Source: Chloroflexota bacterium (GTDB lineage: Bacteria; Chloroflexota; UBA6077; FW602-bin22). From it: a stretch of DNA of 43,037 nucleotides. This document shows, piece by piece, positions 16,990 to 25,190 of the stretch. Location: contig VGOZ01000024.1 of assembly GCA_016875715.1 (NCBI GenBank), forward strand, positions 1 through 43,037, in the 5' to 3' direction. Every line of letters starts with the position of its first letter. Within the stretch, counting starts at the first letter, position 1. The notes under the pieces were generated by a model. That model saw nothing but the letters and a program-made list of their open reading frames with translations. It searched no databases and was not told the DNA's origin. Both the position numbers and the translations under genes were made by a program.

Positions 16990-19083
16990 ATGGTGCTCAG
17001 AATCGGAGCGGACATCGGTGGCACCTTCACCGACGTGGTCGCGGTCGCAGAGGACGGTCAGGTGATCGCCACGGCGAAGGTGCGTACGACGCCTCGGAAT
17101 CCCGAGGCCGCAGTGCTGGACGGCGTCGATCGGGTTTTGGCCGTGTCCACCGTGAGGGAGACGGACGCGCTGATCCACGCGACGACCTTGATGACGAACG
17201 CAATCGTGGAGCGGCGCGGCGCGCGGGTCGGCCTGCTCGTGACCAGAGGCTACCGGGATACGCTCGAGATCGCGCGCCAGCACCGATTCGACATGTACGA
17301 CCTGAGCATCACGCGGCCCGGCCCACTGGTCGGCCGTGGCGACCGCCGCGAGATCACCGAACGCATCCTTGTGGATGGCAGCATCGAGGTCGCGCTGGAT
17401 CTCAACTGCGTGCGCGACGCGATTGAGGATCTGTGCGCCGCGGGGGTTGAGGCGGTCGCGATCGTCTATCTCCACGCGTATCGCAATCCGCTGCACGAAC
17501 TCCAAACGGCGGAAGCCGTCGCTGCCGCGGCGCCCAACCTGCCAGTCGCCCTCTCTCACTTCGTCTCCGGTCAGTTCCGTGAGTACGAGAGGATGGTGAC
17601 CACCACGGCGAATGCCTACGTCCAGCCGATCGCCGCGCGCTATCTGGGAGCGATCGAGGACGGGCTGGACAGCCGGTTGCCTCGGGCGACCCTCCAGATC
17701 ATGACTTCCAACGGCGGCATCGTCGGCGTCGAAGCCGCGCAGCAGCTTCCCGTGCGTCTCATCGAGTCCGGTCCCGCCGCAGGCGCGATCGCTGCGGCGA
17801 ACGATTGCGCTGCTCTGGATCTCGAAGGGGTGCTGTCGTTCGACATGGGCGGCACCACCGCCAAGGCATGTTTGATCACTCGACGGGGCGGCCAGAGGCC
17901 CTGGCCAATGGTCCACGGCGAAGTAGAGGTAGCGCGGGAGTATCGATTCATCCGCGGCTCCGGCCTGCCCCTGCAGGTTCCCAGCGTGGAGCTGATTGAG
18001 ATCGGGGCTGGCGGCGGTTCCATCGCACGCGTCGACCGATTGGGACGGATGCGGGTGGGACCGGATAGCGCCGGCGCGGTCCCCGGGCCGGCCTGCTATC
18101 CGTCCCCCGAGGGCGTACCGCGCGAATCTAGCGACCCGACCGTGACCGATGCTGACGTCGTCCTGGGATATATCGATCCGGATGGATTCCTTGGCGGCCG
18201 GCTCCGACTCGATCGCGATGCGGCCTTCCGCGCGCTCGTCGATGCGTTCGGTGGTGATCCGATCGCATCCGCGCAGCGGGTCCGCGATACCGTCGACGAA
18301 GAGATGGCGCTGGCGTTCCGCCGCCATTGCGCCGAACGCGGGCACGACCCCACGTCGCTCCCCCTCTACGCCTTCGGCGGGGCCGGCCCCGTGCACGCCT
18401 GCGGCGTCGCTCGGCGCCTCGGGATCAGCCGCATCTGGGTGCCGGCAGCCGCTGGAGTCGGCTCCGCGATCGGCCTCGTTGGCGCGCCGCCGCGGGTCGA
18501 TCTCGTGCGGACGCTCGTCTGCCCGGTGCACGACGCGACGCCATGGGACGAGATCGATCGTGAGCTCGAGGCGATGCGGGCACGCGCGTCCAAGGAGCTC
18601 TCCTCGCTGGTTCCGCGAGAACGAATGACCTGGACGGTCGCGGCAGACCTCAGGTTCACTGGCCAGGCGCACCAGCTGACGACAGCTGTTCCTCGGGCAG
18701 CGCTGGATCGCGGGTCGCCGGCCAGAGTACGTTCGGCAGCGCTCCGCGCCACATTTGAGGGGGAGTACGGGCGCGTCTACGGGCGGGTGCCGCCTCGAGT
18801 AGGGATTGAGGCGATGCAGTGGCGGCTCACGGCCACCGGGCCGACACCACCGATCCCTCGCTTCTCTATTGCGGGTGGTTCCGAGAAGGAATGTCGACGC
18901 GATGCCTGGTTCGATGGCGAAAGGCGACCGGCGCGATCGATCGATCGGAGCTCGCTGGCGATCGGCATCACTGTCGAAGGGCCTGCGCTAATCCAGGAAG
19001 AAGCGACGACGACAGTGGTCCATCCGGACTGGGGCGCAACCGCCCTGTCGTCGGGCCATTTGGAACTGGTGCTGCGCCGGTGA
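16990..19083 (+). CDS. Hydantoinase/oxoprolinase subunit A (HyuA-like)
   Basis: The ATP-binding subunit of an N-methylhydantoinase / 5-oxoprolinase / acetone-carboxylase-like enzyme, 697 residues, the usual length. The N-terminus has GADIGGTFTDVV, and a second phosphate-binding motif, FDMGGTTAKACLI, lies near residue 285; both are the actin-like ATPase signatures of the family. GGAGPVHACG near residue 465 is also conserved. It acts with subunit B, whose GTG start overlaps its stop (GTGA). The family hydrolyses cyclic amides such as hydantoins or 5-oxoproline with ATP; the actual substrate is not deducible. Confidence 0.92.
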   Translation: MVLRIGADIGGTFTDVVAVAEDGQVIATAKVRTTPRNPEAAVLDGVDRVLAVSTVRETDALIHATTLMTNAIVERRGARVGLLVTRGYRDTLEIARQHRFDMYDLSITRPGPLVGRGDRREITERILVDGSIEVALDLNCVRDAIEDLCAAGVEAVAIVYLHAYRNPLHELQTAEAVAAAAPNLPVALSHFVSGQFREYERMVTTTANAYVQPIAARYLGAIEDGLDSRLPRATLQIMTSNGGIVGVEAAQQLPVRLIESGPAAGAIAAANDCAALDLEGVLSFDMGGTTAKACLITRRGGQRPWPMVHGEVEVAREYRFIRGSGLPLQVPSVELIEIGAGGGSIARVDRLGRMRVGPDSAGAVPGPACYPSPEGVPRESSDPTVTDADVVLGYIDPDGFLGGRLRLDRDAAFRALVDAFGGDPIASAQRVRDTVDEEMALAFRRHCAERGHDPTSLPLYAFGGAGPVHACGVARRLGISRIWVPAAAGVGSAIGLVGAPPRVDLVRTLVCPVHDATPWDEIDRELEAMRARASKELSSLVPRERMTWTVAADLRFTGQAHQLTTAVPRAALDRGSPARVRSAALRATFEGEYGRVYGRVPPRVGIEAMQWRLTATGPTPPIPRFSIAGGSEKECRRDAWFDGERRPARSIDRSSLAIGITVEGPALIQEEATTTVVHPDWGATALSSGHLELVLRR

Positions 19084-20729
19084 TCCTCGATCGTCACTGG
19101 GATGTCCTCTGGAACCGGCTGATCGCGATCGCCGAGGAACAGGCGGCCACGCTGATCCGCACCGCTCTCACGCCCGCGGTGAGCGAAGCGGGGGACCTCT
19201 CTGCAGCCGTCTTCGATGCACGGGGGAGAATGCTCGCCCAGGCCGTCACCGGAACGCCCGGTCACATCAACTCGCTCGCATCGGCGATGCGCCACTTTCT
19301 CGCAGCGTGCCCGGCCGCGACACTCCGCCCCGGCGATGTGTTGATGACGAACGATCCGTGGCTTACGTCCGGCCACTACCACGATATCACCATCGTGACG
19401 CCGATCTTCCATCGCGACCGTGCGATCGGGTACTTCGGCAACATCTGCCATACGGCGGATATCGGCGGGCGGGTCTTCTCGGCCGACGCGCATCAGGTCT
19501 ACGAAGAGGGTCTTTGTATCCCCATCGTCAAACTCCTGCGCGCCGGGGAACCCAACGAGGACGTCCTGCGCATCGTCGAGGCAAACGTCCGTGTCCCCGA
19601 TCTGGTGATCGGCGATCTGTACGCTCAGGCCGCCGGCAACGACGTCGGGTGTCGTCGAATCATCGAGACCCTCGAACAGTTCGACCTGCCCGATCTGGAT
19701 GGTCTGGGCCACATCATCCTCGATCGGTCGGAGCAAGGGATGCGCCGTGCGATCGCCGCGGTGCCGGATGGCGACTACAGCGCGAGCGGCGAGTATGACG
19801 GCTTCGATCGGGAGGTTCACCTCGCGGTTCAGGTGCGCGTGCGGGGCGAGACCATCTCGGTCGACTTCGCCGGAACGTCACCGGAGAGCGAACGCGGCAT
19901 CAACGTGGTACTCAACTACACGCACGCCTATACGACGTACGCGTTGAAGGCGGCGCTGACCCCGGAAATCCCGAACAACGACGGCTCGTTTCGCCCGATC
20001 GCGGTCTCGGCTCCGGAAGGATCGATCCTCAACTGTCGCCGGCCGGCCGCGGTCGCAGCGCGGCACATCATCGGCCACTTCATTCCCGGCCTGATCTTTC
20101 GCGCCCTCGCGCCGGTCGTCCCCGATGCGGTCCTCGCCGAGAGTTACGACGCTCTCTGGAACACGCAGTGGCACGGGCGCGATAGTTCCGGGCGGCATTT
20201 CGTGCTCGTGGTTTTCAATGCGGGGGGAATGGGTGCGCGACGCGGAGCAGACGGGTTCAGCGCGACATCCTTTCCCTCCGGAGTGCACGGCTTCCCCGTT
20301 GAGGCGATCGAGACGCACGTCCCGCTGATCTACGAGGCGCGGAGACTGCGCGTCGATTCCGGGGGTCCCGGCCAGTGGCGCGGGGGGCTCGGGCACGAGA
20401 TCGTCGTGCGGTCACCACCGGGTGTGCGCGCGCTGTTGTCACCCTTCTTCGATCGTACCGCTCACCCCGCCCGCGGTCTGTTTGGTGGCGGCAACGGTGC
20501 TCCGGGCCGCTTCACGATCGATGGCGCGGTGCAGCACCCCAAGGCGACGGTCGAGCTACCGCCTGGCGCACGGGCGGTCATCGCGCTGCCGGGTGGCGGC
20601 GGCTACGGAGATCCCCGCGATCGAGATCGGCGGTCGGTCGCACGGGACCTCGCGGATGGCCTGATCACCGTCGCGCACGCGCGGGATCACTATGGGTGGC
20701 TCGCAGGCGAACCTGACGCTTCGTCTTGA
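19080..20729 (+). CDS. Hydantoinase/oxoprolinase subunit B (HyuB-like)
   Basis: The second subunit, 549 residues. Conserved blocks are SAAVFDARGRMLAQAVTGTP, then HINSLASAM and VLMTNDPWLTSGHYHD with the acidic and His residues of the metal site. The C-terminal GGGGYGDP is also typical. I set the start at GTG 19080, overlapping hyuA by 4 bp; the earlier open frame is a hyuA shadow. The 3' end is convergent with the receiver-like gene, only 1 bp apart. Confidence 0.92.
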   Translation: MILDRHWDVLWNRLIAIAEEQAATLIRTALTPAVSEAGDLSAAVFDARGRMLAQAVTGTPGHINSLASAMRHFLAACPAATLRPGDVLMTNDPWLTSGHYHDITIVTPIFHRDRAIGYFGNICHTADIGGRVFSADAHQVYEEGLCIPIVKLLRAGEPNEDVLRIVEANVRVPDLVIGDLYAQAAGNDVGCRRIIETLEQFDLPDLDGLGHIILDRSEQGMRRAIAAVPDGDYSASGEYDGFDREVHLAVQVRVRGETISVDFAGTSPESERGINVVLNYTHAYTTYALKAALTPEIPNNDGSFRPIAVSAPEGSILNCRRPAAVAARHIIGHFIPGLIFRALAPVVPDAVLAESYDALWNTQWHGRDSSGRHFVLVVFNAGGMGARRGADGFSATSFPSGVHGFPVEAIETHVPLIYEARRLRVDSGGPGQWRGGLGHEIVVRSPPGVRALLSPFFDRTAHPARGLFGGGNGAPGRFTIDGAVQHPKATVELPPGARAVIALPGGGGYGDPRDRDRRSVARDLADGLITVAHARDHYGWLAGEPDASS

Positions 20730-20730
20730 C

Positions 20731-21186
20731 TCAGGCGACAAGCGCGATCGACGCGGCGATGCCGGCCCAACCCAGCACTCGTCGGGCGCCATCCAGCCAC
20801 GCGGTGGGCGGGGCTGTCATGGGTGCCTGAGTCTCGCCGCGGGTCACACCGAGGACCGCCTGAACGAGGTCGGCAAGGGGAGCGCTGGCGGGCAACCGCC
20901 ACTCCCGCGCGTTGATCCGTCCGAACGGCGGTTCATCGCACATCCGGACTAGCGGGAAGGGATCGCGCGCGCAACGCGTCGCAAGCGTATCGATCAGCGC
21001 GAGCGCCGCGGCCCCGGGCGCATCGCGGCCGATGATGATCAGGGCGACGTCCTCAGCCGGCACAGCCCCTATCTCGCGCATCCGGACCACCCGACTCACG
21101 AACCCGGTGGCCCCGGCAACGCCCCGCAGAACGTGGGCGCCGATGTCATCTTCGGTCAAGATGATCGCCCCCCGACGCCGCTCCAT
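20731..21186 (-). CDS. Degenerate receiver-like protein with C-terminal membrane helix
   Basis: A 151-residue protein whose first 110 residues follow the alternating pattern of a response-regulator receiver: AIILTEDD at strand 1, DVALIIIGRDAPG at strand 3, PLVRM at strand 4 and a final helix ADLVQAVLG. The phosphoacceptor Asp after strand 3 is replaced by Gly-Arg-Asp, and the Lys after strand 5 is not evident, so phosphorylation is doubtful. Residues about 133-151 (VLGWAGIAASIALVA) form a probable membrane anchor. I chose ATG 21186; the longer frame upstream has atypical composition. Function unknown. Confidence 0.6.
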   Translation of the reverse strand: MERRRGAIILTEDDIGAHVLRGVAGATGFVSRVVRMREIGAVPAEDVALIIIGRDAPGAAALALIDTLATRCARDPFPLVRMCDEPPFGRINAREWRLPASAPLADLVQAVLGVTRGETQAPMTAPPTAWLDGARRVLGWAGIAASIALVA

Positions 21187-21281
21187 CCCACAAAACGTGC
21201 CAAAAGAAAGGTAAGGATGCCGTAAGGGACGTACCCGCGGGCCTTCGAACGCGCTCCCGCAGATGCGGACTCTCGGTGTGG

Positions 21282-21614
21282 TCAGGTCATCGCGGAGTAG
21301 TCGGTGGGCGTCATGAGGCTGTTGATGACGTTCGCGACGATCGGCCCGCCATTCTCGGGAGCCTCGGACGCGGTGCGTGCAGCGACCCACTCTGGATCGG
21401 TCGCGAACGCGCCCCACTTGCGGTTGCGTTCGTCCTCATCCTGCCAGCGCACGATGTAGGTCAGGCGATTCGACTCGCCGTACCGATCGGTCCAGTACCC
21501 GACGACGTCGATGCCATGCTCCCTGAACTTCCGGGTGGTGACAGTCCGGAATCGGTTGTGGAGTGCGGCGATCCGGCCGGGAGCGCATATGTAGACCCGC
21601 AGTTCGTAGATCAT
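21282..21614 (-). CDS. NIPSNAP-family protein
   Basis: A 110-residue small alpha/beta-barrel protein. The opening MIYELRVYICAPGRIAALHN and the central WTDRYGESNRLTYIVRW, then WGAFATDPEW, match bacterial NIPSNAP domains (dimeric ferredoxin-like fold). These occur near catabolic and hydantoinase-type genes, but the biochemical role is poorly known. ATG 21614 is preceded by GGGAGG. It is divergent from the M81 gene with 44 bp between starts. Confidence 0.88.
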   Translation of the reverse strand: MIYELRVYICAPGRIAALHNRFRTVTTRKFREHGIDVVGYWTDRYGESNRLTYIVRWQDEDERNRKWGAFATDPEWVAARTASEAPENGGPIVANVINSLMTPTDYSAMT

Positions 21615-21631
21615 GGGACCTCCCGTAGCGC

Positions 21632-21639
21632 AGTATACG
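21632..21639. promoter_or_regulatory. Shared palindromic -10 between the NIPSNAP and M81 genes
   Basis: AGTATACG carries TATACT reading towards the NIPSNAP gene and TATACG reading towards the M81 gene, on the same bases. Each would start transcription about 7 bp away, leaving short leaders containing the visible Shine-Dalgarno sequences GGGAGG (minus) and AGGAGAG (plus). No convincing -35 boxes were seen. Confidence 0.45.
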
Positions 21640-21658
21640 GACAGGAGAGAGAGGCGAG

Positions 21659-23197
21659 ATGCGCGTCGCGATCGGTGGATTTTCCCACGAGACCAACACC
21701 TTCAATCCCACCCCGACGACTCTGGAGCGCGTACGGCGCGATGGTGTCTATGTAGTCGGCGATGAGGTCTTGACGTACTACCGGGGAACGGGCAGCACGA
21801 TGGGGGGCATCATCGATGGCTGCGATCGCGAGGGGCTGGACATGGTCCCGATCTTCTTCGCGACACACGGCCCTTCCACCGGAGCGATCGAGTCGGACGT
21901 GATTCACGACGCGGCGAATCGACTCGCGCGCGGCATTGCCGATGCCGCCCCGGCCGGCATTCTCCTTCACCTGCACGGCGCGGCTGCGGGCAAGGAGATC
22001 GACGACCCGGAACTCCACATCCTCCGTGCGATCCGCCAGGCCGTGGGGTCGAGGATCCCGCTCGTGGTCGTTTTCGACCTCCACGCGAACATCGGGCTCG
22101 GCTGGGCGGAGTACGCCGACGCGATCATCGGCTACAAGACGGCTCCCCACATCGACACGTATGAGCTCGGGCAGCAGGGCGCGACGTTGATCGCGCGGGC
22201 ACTGCGGAGCGGGGTAAGGCCAGTGTGCCGGCTCGCCAAGCCCCCTATCCTGGTGAAGAGCGGCCTGATGAGCATGAGCGCGGGCAGCCAGGCCCTCATG
22301 AAGCCTCCGATGTACTGGCTCGTCCAGCGTGCCGCGGAACTGGCGCGCGAACCCGGGGTACTGGACGTGACAGTCGCGGCGGGATTCGGCGATGCCGATG
22401 TGCCGGAATCGGGCATGACTATGCTCGCGACCACGGATGGCGATCGGGCGCTGGGCGACCGGATCGTAGCCGAACTCGCACAGTTGGCCTGGTCGCTGCG
22501 ATCCGGATTCCGGACCGATCTGGTGCTCACTCCGGTGGAGACGGCGGTCCGCCGCGCGATCGAGACCGCGGAGTGGCCGGTGATCCTGGCGGATCAGGGG
22601 AACAACAGCGCGGGTGGCTCGCCGGGCGACGGAACCGCCATCCTCGCCGCTTTGAAGCGCGCCGGCTGGCCAGACGCAGCGCTGTTTATTTGCGATGGCG
22701 ATGCGGTGCGAGAGGCGGCCCGCCTCGGGATTGGCGGAACCTTCGCCGGCGAAATCGGCGGCAAACTCGAACCGCTCAACGGGGATCCTGTATCGATCGA
22801 GGGGACGGTCCGCCTGTTGTTCGACGGTTCCTTCATCGACCCACACTTCAGTCTGCCGACGCGACTGGGACTGGCCGCCGTTATCCGGTGCGGAGCGACC
22901 GACGTGATCCTGACGGAGCGACCATCGAGCCAGATCCACCCCCAGTACTTCCGCGTAGTAGGGATCGAGCCAAAGACGCGCCGCATCATCGTCGTCCAAT
23001 CAGCGCACCTGTTCCGCGATCAGTTCCAGTTCCGAGAGCCCATCGGTCGCACCATCATCGAGGTCGACAGTCCCGGGATCACGAATCCCGACGCGCGCGC
23101 ATTCATGTACCACCGACTGCGCCGTCCGATCTTTCCCCTGGACGATCTCAGCGACGACGAGGCGCGACGTTCTACCTTGGGACTGGCGACCGCCTGA
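21659..23197 (+). CDS. M81-family metallopeptidase (MlrC-like)
   Basis: A 512-residue protein of the family named after microcystinase C. The N-terminal domain shows GGFSHETNTFNP, with His and Glu expected to bind zinc, then LHLHGAAAGKE and FDLHANIG with further metal-ligand candidates, and YKTAPHIDTYELG. The C-terminal MlrC domain follows from about residue 300 (DQGNNSAGGSPGDGT). Most members are not microcystin degraders; they sit in clusters for amide or peptide-like compounds, in line with the HyuAB and NIPSNAP neighbours. ATG 21659 has AGGAGAGAG upstream. A strong hairpin follows the stop. Confidence 0.9.
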   Translation: MRVAIGGFSHETNTFNPTPTTLERVRRDGVYVVGDEVLTYYRGTGSTMGGIIDGCDREGLDMVPIFFATHGPSTGAIESDVIHDAANRLARGIADAAPAGILLHLHGAAAGKEIDDPELHILRAIRQAVGSRIPLVVVFDLHANIGLGWAEYADAIIGYKTAPHIDTYELGQQGATLIARALRSGVRPVCRLAKPPILVKSGLMSMSAGSQALMKPPMYWLVQRAAELAREPGVLDVTVAAGFGDADVPESGMTMLATTDGDRALGDRIVAELAQLAWSLRSGFRTDLVLTPVETAVRRAIETAEWPVILADQGNNSAGGSPGDGTAILAALKRAGWPDAALFICDGDAVREAARLGIGGTFAGEIGGKLEPLNGDPVSIEGTVRLLFDGSFIDPHFSLPTRLGLAAVIRCGATDVILTERPSSQIHPQYFRVVGIEPKTRRIIVVQSAHLFRDQFQFREPIGRTIIEVDSPGITNPDARAFMYHRLRRPIFPLDDLSDDEARRSTLGLATA

Positions 23198-23204
23198 GAT
23201 GAGA

Positions 23205-23236
23205 ACGAGCGGCGGCACCTTCGTGCCGCCGCTCGT
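23205..23236. terminator. Bidirectional hairpin terminator between M81 gene and amt
   Basis: A 14-bp perfect stem, ACGAGCGGCGGCAC pairing with GTGCCGCCGCTCGT around a CTTC loop, lies between the convergent M81 and amt genes. There is no clear T tract on either side, but the position and stability suit a shared terminator. Confidence 0.8.
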
Positions 23237-23254
23237 CGCCAGGGACGATGTCTC

Positions 23255-24490
23255 CTAGATCTGATAGGCGAGTTCGCCGTGCTGGGTTTCGTCCAACCCG
23301 CGGCGCTCCTCGTCCTCGCCGACCCGCAGACCGATCGTCGCGTCGATGATCTTGAGAATTACCCAGGTCATCACGATGGAAAACACGCTGACCACGACGA
23401 TCGCGATGATCTGATTCATCAGCAGAGCGGGATTGCCGTAGAACAGGCCATCGTTTCCTAGTTCATTGACGCTCTTGGTGGCAAAGAGACCGGTCGCGAA
23501 TGCGCCCCAAACGCCGCCCACGCCGTGGCAGGCCCACACGTCGAGCGCGTCGTCCACGCCGAACGCGCTCTTCAACTGCACCGCGCCGTAGCACAGAGCA
23601 CCCGCGCCGAAACCGATCAGAATCGATGCGATCGGCGTCACGAAGCCCGCGGCCGGGGTGATCGCGACCAGGCCGGCGACCGCGCCAATCGCCGCGCCGA
23701 GCGGACTGGGAACGCCCTTGTGGAGCCAGCCCACGGTCATCCAGGTCAGCGCCGCCATCGCCGCGGCCGTGTTCGTGTTCACGAACGCGCTCACCGCCAG
23801 AGGGCCGGCTACGAGCGCCGAGCCGGCGTTGAAACCGAACCAGCCGAACCAGAGAAGTGCCGCGCCGAGGATCGTCATCGTCGCATCGTGCGGCTCGATC
23901 CCATCGTCCGAGCCAAGGCGCTTACCGATGACCATCGCCGCCACGAGAGCGGACATGCCCGCCGTGATGTGAACGACCGTCCCACCTGCGAAGTCCAGTG
24001 CGCCGAGCGCCTTGAGCCAGCCCGGCTGCCCGGTGCCGCCCCACACCCAGTGCGCGACCGGCGCATATACCAACGTTGCCCAGAGAACTGAGAAGATGGC
24101 AAACGCCTTGAACCGCTTGCGCTCGGCGAACGCACCTGTGATCAACGCCGGGGTGATGATGGCGAACATCATCTGGAATGCCATGAACAGTTGGTGGGGA
24201 ATGGTTCCCGCGTAATCGGCATTTGGTTGGAGTGTCACCCCGTTGAGTCCGACCCAGTCGAGTGAGCCGATAATCCCGCCCATCGATGGCCCGAACGCGA
24301 GGGAGTAGCCAAACAGAACCCATTGCACGCTGATGAGACACAGGATGAAGAAACTGTGCATGATGGTCGCTAGAACGTTCTTGCGACGCACGAGCCCGGC
24401 GTAAAAGAAACCGAGCCCTGGCGTCATGAGCATGACCAGGGCCGCGGCCACCAGAACCCAAGCCGTATCGCCGGTGTTGATCTCAGCCAC
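23255..24490 (-). CDS. amt: Ammonium transporter (Amt)
   Basis: An 11-helix Amt/Mep/Rh channel of 411 residues. Signature stretches are LMTPGLGFFYAGLVRRKN in the first helix, FQMMFAIITPALITGAFAER, and the twin pore histidines in VVHITAGMSALVAA and WACHGVGGVWGAFATG. It lacks a cleavable signal, as in many Gram-positive-type Amts. GTG 24490 is preceded by GGAGGAGG. No glnB/glnK gene adjoins it, which is unusual. The 18-bp near-palindrome about 100 bp upstream may be a nitrogen-control site. Confidence 0.95.
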   Translation of the reverse strand: MAEINTGDTAWVLVAAALVMLMTPGLGFFYAGLVRRKNVLATIMHSFFILCLISVQWVLFGYSLAFGPSMGGIIGSLDWVGLNGVTLQPNADYAGTIPHQLFMAFQMMFAIITPALITGAFAERKRFKAFAIFSVLWATLVYAPVAHWVWGGTGQPGWLKALGALDFAGGTVVHITAGMSALVAAMVIGKRLGSDDGIEPHDATMTILGAALLWFGWFGFNAGSALVAGPLAVSAFVNTNTAAAMAALTWMTVGWLHKGVPSPLGAAIGAVAGLVAITPAAGFVTPIASILIGFGAGALCYGAVQLKSAFGVDDALDVWACHGVGGVWGAFATGLFATKSVNELGNDGLFYGNPALLMNQIIAIVVVSVFSIVMTWVILKIIDATIGLRVGEDEERRGLDETQHGELAYQI

Positions 24491-24589
24491 GATGTGCGCC
24501 TTCCTCCTCCGAATGTGCTGGCACTAGGCTACCCGCCCAACTTCTACGGTGTCAGTGTCTGCCATGCCAGACCGTTCCCCGACAGCTAT

Positions 24590-24607
24590 GTGCTGTGCGC
24601 ACAACAC
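24590..24607. promoter_or_regulatory. Near-perfect palindrome upstream of amt
   Basis: GTGCTGTGCGCACAACAC is symmetrical except for one base pair. It lies about 100 bp upstream of the amt start. It resembles binding sites of dimeric activators or repressors, but I cannot name the factor. The rest of 24491-24728 shows no gene I would support. Confidence 0.4.
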
Positions 24608-24728
24608 GCACCCCGGACTGACGATTCGGCAACCGCGCCCGACGTGGGAGGTACCGGAAACCCTCCGCGGGAACGTCACCGCGAGGCCCGCTCGTGAAGG
24701 ACTCGCGGAATGGGCGGAAAAACAACAA

Positions 24729-24759
24729 GAGGGCCGCGCGCTCCCCGCGCACGGCCCTC
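24729..24759 (-). terminator. Rho-independent terminator of the 41-aa gene
   Basis: On the minus strand the stem GAGGGCCG / CGGCCCTC, extended inside by CGCG / CGCG with a 2-base bulge, is followed by TCTTGTTGTTTTT. That is a full intrinsic terminator. It lies 26 bp after the stop of the 41-residue frame and before amt, so the short gene appears to be its own transcription unit. Confidence 0.8.
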
Positions 24760-24785
24760 CTCGCCGAACTAGCTCAGTCGCGTAC

Positions 24786-24911
24786 TCAGGCAGGCGCGGC
24801 GCGCGCCACGGGCTTGGCTGCGACGGCCTTCGCCTGCACGCGAGGTGTCTCGGGAGCAAAGGTCCACGCGACGAGGATGCCGCCGAAGGCGAGAAGCGCA
24901 ACTTCCAACAT
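24786..24911 (-). CDS. 41-residue membrane miniprotein
   Basis: A short frame, MLEVALLAFGGILVAW followed by a tail rich in Ala, Lys, Pro and Arg. Residues 2-18 would form one transmembrane helix, leaving about 23 mostly cationic residues outside. Support for a real gene comes from AGGGAG at a proper distance before the ATG and from the intrinsic terminator just downstream. No family is recognised. It might be a subunit or regulator of a membrane complex; the neighbouring amt suggests one candidate but there is no direct evidence. Confidence 0.6.
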   Translation of the reverse strand: MLEVALLAFGGILVAWTFAPETPRVQAKAVAAKPVARAAPA

Positions 24912-25137
24912 TCTGAATTCTCCCTGCGATTTGATCGAGAGAAAGGGTACGCCGGGCCGTCGTCCCCGGGGAACCGGAGGGACGCCCAACCCGGGCACGC
25001 ACTCGGCTGTGCGAAGTGCACGAATGGCGCCGCCGGCCGGCGAATACGGCGACCGGAACGCGCTCCGCATCGACCGCCGAGCGAGGTGACCGGATTCTTG
25101 CCCCGCGGCGCGAGCACTCGTCAGCCCATCGCTTTGC
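24912..25137. other. GC-rich intergenic region, possible leader of the miniprotein gene
   Basis: No gene is supported here. On the minus strand the 120 bases before the miniprotein start contain several potential short hairpins made of CCGG/GGCC-type runs, so a structured 5' leader is possible. I could not match it to a known riboswitch. Confidence 0.3.
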
Positions 25138-25143
25138 GATAAT
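25138..25143 (+). promoter_or_regulatory. Candidate extended -10 of the response regulator gene
   Basis: TGCGATAAT gives a good extended -10 (GATAAT at 25138-25143) about 48 bp before ATG 25191; no -35 is visible. Confidence 0.4.
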
Positions 25144-25190
25144 GACTCCACGAGCCAGATGGCAACAGGTCTTCCAGGAGTGAGGGGTAT

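Noticed and set aside
16924-18672. Long minus-strand open frame running antisense to hyuA and continuous with the MFS gene (981 codons in all)
   Set aside because: The portion beyond the MFS protein is arginine/aspartate-rich with no domain and mirrors hyuA codon bias; hyuA on the other strand has full family motifs.
24990-25190. Possible riboswitch or CRISPR-like structure from repeated GC-rich hairpins
   Set aside because: No regular repeats or spacers and no match to a riboswitch consensus that I can recognise.
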